From an uncultured Clostridia bacterium (GTDB lineage: Bacteria > Bacillota > Clostridia > TANB77 > CAG-508): 19,895 nucleotides of DNA. The notes beneath the pieces are model-generated. The model made no database searches, was not told where the DNA came from, and saw only the letters and a program-made list of their open reading frames with translations. Both the position numbers and the translations under genes were made by a program. This document shows positions 14,114 to 19,895 of the stretch, piece after piece. The DNA is taken from contig CAOSZT010000025.1 of assembly GCA_948528155.1 (NCBI GenBank), positions 1 through 19,895 of the forward strand, read 5' to 3'. Within the stretch, counting starts at the first letter, position 1, and the number at the start of each line of letters is the position of its first letter.

Positions 14114-16264
14114 ATGCTTTTTACAAGTAATTTACCAGATATGTCGAAAAAAATTTCTAATTTTTATGAACTTCAATCTATAGAAGTCTTTAATCGAGAA
14201 TTAAATAATTACTTAAAACAGTATCCATTAATAACGTATGAAGAAAGTCTACTTAAAAATTTTTCTTCTTCTAATCTATCAGATTTATATAAACTATTTT
14301 TAGATTTAGAAGATTCAAAAATAGATAAAGAACTATTTTATAAGTTAAAAGAAATTATAAGCACGTATTTTTCTATAGATATTAATGATATTTTTGGAGT
14401 TGATAATAAACTAAGATCTCCATTTGAGTTTTCTAAAAAATATACTTATCAATTAGCAAGTATAATAAAAGATAAATTTTTATCTCTTTATAATAATAAC
14501 TCTAAAAATTTTGATGAAAAAGAACTTTATAAAATGTCTGTAATTGTAAATAAAGTCTTTCCAGAAGTTTTTTTACAATTTATAAAACAACCTAATTCAG
14601 ATATAAATAAAATTAAAGCCTTTATTGAAGAACAAGTTTTTTCTACAGTAGAAAATTGTGCTTATAATAATTCTAAAGAAGCATATGAAGAAGATAGAGA
14701 TATACTTGGTGGTACTGAAATTGTTATTGAAGATGTTTCTCCAGAAGTTACTAGTGATCAACCAGGTAGAATAAAATCTCCAAGAAGTTCGAAAATTAAT
14801 ATAATTAAAGAAGTTACTAATAATATTTATTCTATAATGCCTAGTGATTTATCAACTGGAATAACTTATGATGACGTTCAACGTCAATTTGATTTAGCTG
14901 GTGCTAATAATGACTTTTTTGCCTTTACAATAGTAATTAAAGATATAAAAGATACTCTTTATCTTGGAAATAGTAGTCTCGAAATTTCTATAGACTTAGT
15001 TCCTGAAAAAAGTAATTCTTCAAACATTAAAAATAAAAACTTTACTAAAAAAATTCCTTCAAATTCTGAAATTACAAGCCTTAGAAAATTAAGAGCTGAT
15101 AACATAACTTTTTTAAACAATTTAGAGGATTTTTTATTAGAAAATACTTATTCATACTTATCAAATCTTCAATTATTACAAATACAAATTGATTTATTAA
15201 CAAGATTAAGAGCATCAACTTATGAAAAATGTGTAAGAGAATATAAAGATACTTCTTTTACTCAGTTACTAAAATATACTATAAAAAAATATAATCAAGA
15301 ACTTAAAAATTCTACTAATGAGCCTTTAACTGATGATGGAATATCATTAGAAGAAGATTTATTATATAAAGATGAACTTTCAAACACATCACAACTAGAC
15401 AATATTTATGAACTTATAGGAGAATTAAAAGAACGTATTGATGATAAATATTATTCTGCATTATCATCTACATTTCTTCCAGATATATTAGAACATCAAC
15501 TATTTACCGAAACATTAAAAATAACTCATATATATCTAAAAACTAGAATAAAGAAAAATGGATATTGTTCTGATTACTATATTTTAACAACATCTGATGG
15601 AAGAAAAATTGAATTACAAGTACAATCAGAAAAACGTTTTAAAGATTCTAAAAATGGTCCCTCTGATCATAGTAAACTTTCTAACAAAAGCATTAACATT
15701 TTTGAATTTTTTGAGCCTGTTAATAAAGACTGTAATATAGAACAGTTTAATAATTTTTTAAAGATTTTAAATGATACTCCTCTTGCAAAAAAAGAAACTT
15801 TATATAATACTCCAGATAGGCTACTTTCTTCTAATGATAAAAAATTAAAAACATCACTAAAAATTGCAGAACGAAATGTAAAACTAAAAGATTTTTTTGA
15901 TTTCGAATATGCAATAGTAGATGAAAATTCTACAAAAAATGCTACCAAAATTGTTAGATACACTATTGAACAATATTTACCAATGTATGCTGAATATGTT
16001 TCTCCTATATTAATGTCTTCAAGTGCTCACCCAACTAGATATAGTGATGGTGTTGCTGCATTTCATAAGAATTCTTTAATTTCTGGATTTACGGAAGCAT
16101 TATTAATAGGTGATTCTACAACATTTTTAGGACATTTATTAATTGATAAATTAGTCTCTCTTACTCCAGCTAATAAAAATGAAATTACTAAAGCTGGTAT
16201 TATGAGGCGTGCTGCACAACGTCATAACTCATCAAAATTTAATAATAAAGATACTGAACGGTAG
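14114..16264 (+). CDS. Unrecognised 716-residue protein with diverged RelA/SpoT-like domain
   Basis: I know no named family for this cytoplasmic protein (no signal or membrane segment). Two segments together resemble the RelA/SpoT synthetase fold. Residues 218-275 have GRIKSPRSSK (Arg219, Lys221, Ser222, Ser225) and then DFFAFTIVI (Asp267), matching the R-x-K-S...S and D-x-x-x-x-R strand of alarmone synthetases. Residues 455-525 have KKNGYCSDYYIL (Asn482, Gly483, Tyr484), KIELQVQS (Glu500, Gln502) and DHSK (His519), matching NGYxSxH, E-I/V-Q-hydrophobic-R/Q and the final EH motif. About 200 mostly helical residues separate the halves. The GYxSxH histidine is Tyr488, and the strand arginine is Thr272. 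The helical N-terminus (1-200) and C-terminus (540-716) are unassigned. The start has GAGGTGA five bases upstream. It is a lone gene on the opposite strand between trhP and trmR. No antitoxin is evident. Confidence 0.5.
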   Translation: MLFTSNLPDMSKKISNFYELQSIEVFNRELNNYLKQYPLITYEESLLKNFSSSNLSDLYKLFLDLEDSKIDKELFYKLKEIISTYFSIDINDIFGVDNKLRSPFEFSKKYTYQLASIIKDKFLSLYNNNSKNFDEKELYKMSVIVNKVFPEVFLQFIKQPNSDINKIKAFIEEQVFSTVENCAYNNSKEAYEEDRDILGGTEIVIEDVSPEVTSDQPGRIKSPRSSKINIIKEVTNNIYSIMPSDLSTGITYDDVQRQFDLAGANNDFFAFTIVIKDIKDTLYLGNSSLEISIDLVPEKSNSSNIKNKNFTKKIPSNSEITSLRKLRADNITFLNNLEDFLLENTYSYLSNLQLLQIQIDLLTRLRASTYEKCVREYKDTSFTQLLKYTIKKYNQELKNSTNEPLTDDGISLEEDLLYKDELSNTSQLDNIYELIGELKERIDDKYYSALSSTFLPDILEHQLFTETLKITHIYLKTRIKKNGYCSDYYILTTSDGRKIELQVQSEKRFKDSKNGPSDHSKLSNKSINIFEFFEPVNKDCNIEQFNNFLKILNDTPLAKKETLYNTPDRLLSSNDKKLKTSLKIAERNVKLKDFFDFEYAIVDENSTKNATKIVRYTIEQYLPMYAEYVSPILMSSSAHPTRYSDGVAAFHKNSLISGFTEALLIGDSTTFLGHLLIDKLVSLTPANKNEITKAGIMRRAAQRHNSSKFNNKDTER

Positions 16265-16291
16265 ATAAATAAAAAATTTATATATTAAAAT

Positions 16292-16334
16292 AAAAAACAA
16301 TCTACATTGATTAAATCATTGTAAATTGTTTTTT
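16292..16334. terminator. Bidirectional terminator between the 716-residue gene and trmR
   Basis: Arms 16292-16306 (AAAAAACAATCTACA) and 16320-16334 pair over 15 bases with one mismatch, with a 13-base partly self-complementary loop. The A-run/U-run ends make it work in both directions for the convergent genes. Confidence 0.8.
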
Positions 16335-16341
16335 ATTTTTC

Positions 16342-16948
16342 CTATTTTATTCTACTTATAGCCAGTCCATCTCCAACTTCTAAAATCTCTGTTTCCAAAT
16401 CAGGATTTTCTGACACTTCTTTTATATACTCCCTCAAATTTCTAACAGCTGTCCTTTGTTTATGTTTGTTATAATCACTCATAACATAACCCTTATACAA
16501 AATATTATCTGCAAAAATCACACCATTTGTACTAATTAGCCTTAATGCTTGTTGTAGAAAAAACGGATATTTTCCTTTAGCAGCATCAATAAATACCATA
16601 TCATACTTTTCATTTAATGTAGGCAATATTTCTACTGCATCACCTTCATATATATTTATTTTATCCTCAACTTCAACATTTTTTATATTTATCTTAGCTT
16701 GTTCTATTCTCTCTACATCTCTTTCAATAGTATCTATTTTTCCATTTTCAGCTAAAAACTCTGAAAAGCACATTGCTGAATATCCGTACTGCTGTTCCTA
16801 TTTCTAGTATTCTTTTTGGTAGATTGTTTTTTAATTCTTTTTCTATTACTTGTAAAGTATCATCCATTATTATTGGAATATGTTCTTCTAAGGCTTTTTT
16901 CTTTACTTCTTCTAATTCTATTTTATTCATATTATATTGATCTTTCAT
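16342..16948 (-). pseudogene. trmR: trmR-like O-methyltransferase, broken by a one-base frameshift
   Basis: A family 3 O-methyltransferase (YrrM/TrmR group), which in Bacillus subtilis methylates 5-hydroxyuridine in tRNA using S-adenosylmethionine. Reading from 16948, the frame runs KRILEIGTAV and then loses homology. The sequence resumes in another frame at AMCFSEFLAENGKIDTIERD. Removing one base (G at 16786, a C in the gene) restores ILEIGTAVGYSAMCFSEFLA, an unbroken SAM-binding motif I, and a protein of about 201 residues, the normal length. Downstream motifs are intact: IYEGDAVEILP, YDMVFIDAAKGKYP, GVIFADNILYKG and VGDGLAISRIK. The insertion is not in a homopolymer. Sequencing error, recent inactivation and strain variation all remain possible. 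An alternative start is the ATG at 16930. Confidence 0.85.
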
Positions 16949-17051
16949 CTTTATTTTTAGTTACTTTTTTATTTGTATTTTCCTTAAATAGAAATCTTTT
17001 CATACTATTTGTATTTTTTTTATATATTTTTTTATCTTCCTTTTGATTCAC
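16932..17051 (-). CDS. Possible 39-residue lysine-rich small protein
   Basis: An open frame from a GTG (17049-17051) to a stop one base before the second possible trmR start. The product, starting MNQKEDKKIYKKNTNSMKRF, is highly basic with many Lys and Asn. No ribosome binding site precedes the GTG, and A-rich sequence produces such frames easily. It lies in the 123-base gap between typA and trmR. Treat as doubtful. Confidence 0.2.
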   Translation of the reverse strand: MNQKEDKKIYKKNTNSMKRFLFKENTNKKVTKNKDERSI

Positions 17052-17071
17052 TATAAAACTACTTAAATTTA

Positions 17072-18883
17072 TTATTTTCTATTAGCTCTCTCCCTTTCCT
17101 TAGAATCGAGAATTTTCTTTCTTAATCTAATAGATTTAGGAGTAACTTCAACCAACTCATCATCTTGAATAAACTCAATAGCTTTCTCTAAAGACATTTG
17201 AATTGGAGGTACTAAACGTAAAGCTTCATCTGATCCTGATGCTCTAGTATTTGTTAAATGTTTTTCTTTACATACATTTATTGCTAAATCTTCTCCTCTT
17301 GAGTTAAGTCCAACTATCATTCCTTCATATACTTCTACACCAGCACCAATAAATAAATCTCCTTTATCTTGTGCATTGTATAGTCCATATGTTACTGATT
17401 TTCCTGGCTCAAAGGCTACTATTGTTCCTCTAACACGTGCTTGGATATCCCCTTTAAATGGCTGATAACTGTCAAATATATGATTCATTATTCCTTCACC
17501 TTTTGTATCTGTAAGGAATTCTGTTCTATATCCAATTAATCCTCTTGCAGGTATTTTAAATTCAACTTTTGTATGTCCTGCTTCTGCTGGCTCCATATTT
17601 ACCATTTCTGCTTTTCTTCTGCCTAATTTTTCTATAACGTTTCCTACACAATCATCTGGTACATTTACTACTAATAATTCGATTGGCTCACATTTTACTC
17701 CATCTATTTCTTTAAATATAACTTTTGGTCTTGAAACTAAAAGTTCAAATCCTTCTCTTCTCATTGTTTCAATTAATACTGATAAATGAAGTTCTCCTCT
17801 TCCTGATACTTCAAAAGCATCTGGTGTGTCTGTTTCTTTTACTCTTAAAGATACATTTCTTTCTAGTTCTTTAAATAATCTATCTCTTATATGTCTTGAT
17901 GTAATAAATTGACCTTCTTTTCCTGCAAATGGTCCATTATTTACACTAAATGTCATTGAGACTGTTGGTTCATCTATATCTACAAATGGAATTTTTTCTG
18001 GATTGTTAAAATCACAAATTGTATCACCTATGTTGATATCTGGAAGTCCTGCAAGTTCTATTATATCTCCTGCTTTTCCTTCTTCTACTTCTACTTTATT
18101 TAATCCAACATGTGTATATACTTTTGCTATTCTTCCTTGTGTAATTTTGTCTTCTTTTCCACAAATTGCAACTGGCATTCCTGTTTTTATTATTCCTCTT
18201 TCAATTCTTCCTACTGCAATTCTTCCAACATAATCATCATAATCTATATTTGAAACTAACATTTGTGCTGTTCCTTCTTCATCACAATTTGGTGCACTTA
18301 TTGTTTTTATGATTGTTTCAAATAAACAAGTCAAATCTGTTGTTTCTTCTGCTAAATCCATTTTTGCTATACCATTTTTTGCTGAAGCATATACAACTGG
18401 AAAATCTAATTGCTCATCTGTTGCATCTAATTCTATAAATAATTCTATTACTTGGTCTACTACTTTTTCTGGTGTTGCTCCTGGTCTATCTATTTTGTTT
18501 ATTACTACTATTGGTTTTAATCCTAGTGCTAATGATTTTTTTAACACTTCTCTTGTTTGAGGCATTGCTCCTTCAAAAGCATCTACTAAAAGTAAAACAC
18601 CATCAACTGTTTTTAAAACTCTTTCTACTTCTCCTCCAAAATCTGCATGTCCTGGTGTATCTACTATATTTATTTTTACATCTCCATGCATTACTGATGT
18701 ATTTTTTGATAGTATTGTTATTCCTCTTTCTTTTTCTTGATCATTTGAGTCCATTACTCTTTCTTGTACTTGCTCATTTTCTCTAAATATATGACTTTGT
18801 CTTAATAGTGCATCTACTAATGTTGTTTTTCCATGGTCTACGTGTGCTATTATTGCTATATTTCTTATTTTTTGGTTGTTCAT
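17072..18883 (-). CDS. typA: Ribosome-associated GTPase TypA/BipA
   Basis: TypA is a translational GTPase related to EF-G that helps 50S ribosome assembly, notably at low temperature and under stress. The 603 residues match the family. The GTP-binding motifs are intact: AHVDHGKTT (13-21), ERGITI (52-57), DTPGHADF (75-82) and NKID (129-132). Later marks are SGRGELHLSVLIETMRREGFEL in the EF-G-like domain III and the BipA-specific C-terminal LRKKILDSKERERA. The ATG follows AAAAAAGGGGTAATAATA. Upstream lie 163 bases with a duplicated motif that may form leader hairpins. No convincing terminator follows the stop, so transcription may continue into trmR. Confidence 0.97.
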   Translation of the reverse strand: MNNQKIRNIAIIAHVDHGKTTLVDALLRQSHIFRENEQVQERVMDSNDQEKERGITILSKNTSVMHGDVKINIVDTPGHADFGGEVERVLKTVDGVLLLVDAFEGAMPQTREVLKKSLALGLKPIVVINKIDRPGATPEKVVDQVIELFIELDATDEQLDFPVVYASAKNGIAKMDLAEETTDLTCLFETIIKTISAPNCDEEGTAQMLVSNIDYDDYVGRIAVGRIERGIIKTGMPVAICGKEDKITQGRIAKVYTHVGLNKVEVEEGKAGDIIELAGLPDINIGDTICDFNNPEKIPFVDIDEPTVSMTFSVNNGPFAGKEGQFITSRHIRDRLFKELERNVSLRVKETDTPDAFEVSGRGELHLSVLIETMRREGFELLVSRPKVIFKEIDGVKCEPIELLVVNVPDDCVGNVIEKLGRRKAEMVNMEPAEAGHTKVEFKIPARGLIGYRTEFLTDTKGEGIMNHIFDSYQPFKGDIQARVRGTIVAFEPGKSVTYGLYNAQDKGDLFIGAGVEVYEGMIVGLNSRGEDLAINVCKEKHLTNTRASGSDEALRLVPPIQMSLEKAIEFIQDDELVEVTPKSIRLRKKILDSKERERANRK

Positions 18884-18910
18884 TATTATTACCCCTTTTT
18901 TATATGTTTA

Positions 18911-18988
18911 CAACTTCGCCTTGCTCAGTTGTATAAGTTATCTCTAATACTTAGCTACTATATAAATTATTTGTTTCTACCTTGCTCA
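18911..18988 (-). promoter_or_regulatory. typA leader with duplicated TGAGCAAGG motif
   Basis: The nonamer TGAGCAAGG occurs twice on the minus strand, at 18980-18988 and 18919-18927, 61 bases apart, each followed within two bases by GAA. The downstream copy sits in the loop of a hairpin with stem ACAACT/AGTTGT; the upstream copy is flanked by a shorter TTGT/ACAA pair. I know no riboswitch with this signature. A repeated protein site is also possible. Confidence 0.35.
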
Positions 18989-19046
18989 CACAAGTAATTT
19001 AATTCTTCACTAATAACTCATTTAACTTTAAAATTATACTACTAAA

Positions 19047-19646
19047 TTAAGTTTTTGTCAAACTAATAATATTTTCCATTATTTGATTAGTAACTTTATC
19101 TAAAACTTCCTTATCCTTATTGCCCTTAAACTCGCTAAAATCAAGAGGTTTTCCATAAGTAATAATAACCTTTCTGTTTCCTTTCTCTCCCCCTTTAATT
19201 CCACAAGGCAGAACCTTTGCACCACTTCTTACTGCAAAAAAAGCTGCACCATCTTTAACAGTCTCACCTTTTTCTAATCCATTTCTTGTTCCTTCTGGAA
19301 ATAATGCTAAACAATCTCCATTTTTTAAGGTTTGCAAGGATTCTTTCAAAGCCTTAACTTCTTTTGAATCTCTTTTTACAAGAATTGCATCAAATACTAT
19401 TCCCAAAAAAGCTAGAAACTTATTTTTTGTGAGTTCCTCTTTAGCTAAAAATCTTGTGTATCTCCCACATGTTATTTCAATTAATGGTGGGTCTAAAAAG
19501 CTTCTATGATTTCCACAAATAATTACTGCTTCTTTTTTTGGTATATTTTCTTTTCCTATTACTTTAAACCTATATACAATTTTACAATATATATATATGG
19601 CTCCTTTTACGATACCTCTACATATTGATTTTAAAACATTTTTCAT
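19047..19646 (-). CDS. plsC: 1-acyl-sn-glycerol-3-phosphate acyltransferase (PlsC family)
   Basis: Membrane-bound acyltransferase that adds the second acyl chain to lysophosphatidic acid, making phosphatidic acid for phospholipid synthesis. The 199 residues match short Gram-positive PlsC proteins. The catalytic NHRSFLD (residues 46-52, His47 and Asp52) and FPEGTR (116-121) are intact. The VKDGAAFFAVRSGAKVLPCGI block follows in the usual place. An N-terminal hydrophobic helix (about 9-25) is likely the membrane anchor. The ATG has AGGAGAAATTTGT upstream. In some clostridia plsC lies by cmk or lytB; here it stands alone downstream of a repeat array, with typA next on the same strand. Confidence 0.93.
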   Translation of the reverse strand: MKNVLKSICRGIVKGAIYIYCKIVYRFKVIGKENIPKKEAVIICGNHRSFLDPPLIEITCGRYTRFLAKEELTKNKFLAFLGIVFDAILVKRDSKEVKALKESLQTLKNGDCLALFPEGTRNGLEKGETVKDGAAFFAVRSGAKVLPCGIKGGEKGNRKVIITYGKPLDFSEFKGNKDKEVLDKVTNQIMENIISLTKT

Positions 19647-19684
19647 ACAAATTTCTCCTATCTATATAATATAATTTAAGCTGG

Positions 19685-19829
19685 AAAAAGGGAGAGAGGG
19701 ACGTTCCTTAAAATCCCGCCAAAAAGGGAATGAGGGACACTCCTTGAAGTACCACCAAAAGGGGAAAGGGGGACGTTCCTTGAAATCCCTGCTACAAGGG
19801 AAAAGGGGACACTCCTTTAAATACCATTA
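19685..19829. repeat. Four 36-bp-period GGGAC repeat units
   Basis: Four units begin near 19685, 19721, 19757 and 19794. Their GGGAC cores fall at 19698, 19734, 19770 and 19806, exactly 36 bases apart. Each has the form A-run, GGGA/GGGG-rich block, GGGAC, CC, TT, then CC. Units one and three carry ACGTTCC and units two and four ACACTCC, so the array is a doubled dimer. Units one and three agree at 29 of 33 bases. The sequence is G-rich, unlike its surroundings, and resembles the REP-like ends of clostridial repeats. Confidence 0.8.
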
Positions 19830-19895
19830 TAATGTTTAATTTTTATTTTAATAATAAAAAGGAGTGTCCCCTTTTCCCTTGTAGCAGGGATTTCA
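19781..19895. repeat. Long inverted repeat, cut by the window end
   Basis: Bases 19781-19818 (parts of units three and four) recur as an exact reverse complement at 19858-19895, 38 of 38 bases, around an AT-rich 39-base loop. The right arm reaches the window edge, so the true length is unknown. Two oppositely oriented repeat arrays, or the end of a mobile element, would look like this. Confidence 0.85.

Noticed and set aside
14114..16264. Toxin-antitoxin pair built on the RelA/SpoT-like protein
   Set aside because: No small partner gene lies on either side in the same direction, and the protein is far larger than known toxic small alarmone synthetases.
16748..16948. Two separate small genes instead of one broken methyltransferase
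   Set aside because: The two parts join into one SAM-binding motif and a normal-length enzyme after removal of a single base.
19685..19895. CRISPR array, because of the 36-bp period
   Set aside because: The units are contiguous with no spacers, they differ from each other, and no cas gene is present.

Overview
The window is a chromosomal stretch from a strongly AT-rich, low-GC Gram-positive bacterium, most likely an anaerobic clostridial (Firmicutes) lineage, possibly an uncultured gut member. The evidence is the gene set (formate-tetrahydrofolate ligase, Asp23/AmaP/DUF2273 next to nusB-xseA-xseB, DUF4364, a 'GITLLALVITIV' pilin-like signal), strong AGGAGG-type ribosome binding sites and sigma-A type promoters. 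No rRNA or tRNA gene was seen.

Left block (96-10128): thirteen genes, all on the minus strand. In transcription order they are priA, def, fmt, then asp23, amaP, a DUF2273 gene, nusB, xseA, a PepSY-like membrane-anchored protein, xseB, a DUF212/YuiD membrane protein and fhs. The theme is housekeeping: restart of stalled replication, formyl-Met synthesis and removal, envelope-stress (Asp23) proteins, transcription antitermination, exonuclease VII and one-carbon metabolism. A hairpin with a U-rich tail separates fmt from asp23, and a long RNA hairpin with one G-U pair sits just after the asp23 stop. A coding-like fragment with no start lies between def and fmt.

Middle (10129-13983): a cation diffusion facilitator (+) and a pilin-like secreted protein (-) converge, and a DUF4364 winged-helix protein (+) and a U32 tRNA-hydroxylation-type protein (TrhP-like, -) converge. 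In both pairs the two stop codons lie in the loop of a shared bidirectional terminator. The terminator of the second pair closely matches a repeat unit found at the far right end of the window.

Right block (14114-19895): a 716-residue unrecognised protein (+) carries what I read as a split, diverged RelA/SpoT-type nucleotidyltransferase domain. It sits between trhP and a trmR-like O-methyltransferase, two genes that are neighbours in the wobble-uridine tRNA modification locus of Bacillus subtilis. The methyltransferase here has a one-base frameshift. Then come typA/bipA (with a leader holding a duplicated motif), a PlsC acyltransferase, and four units of a 36-bp-period GGGAC-containing repeat ending in a long inverted repeat that runs off the window.

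No gene-free stretch exceeds 300 bases. The longest are 10129-10340 (divergent priA/CDF promoters) and 19647-19895 (plsC leader and repeats). For several genes I moved the start inward to an ATG with a good ribosome binding site (xseA, PepSY protein, def, priA, CDF, trhP).

The best candidate for something undescribed is the RelA/SpoT-like 716-residue protein. The link between the repeat family and a gene-end terminator comes second.
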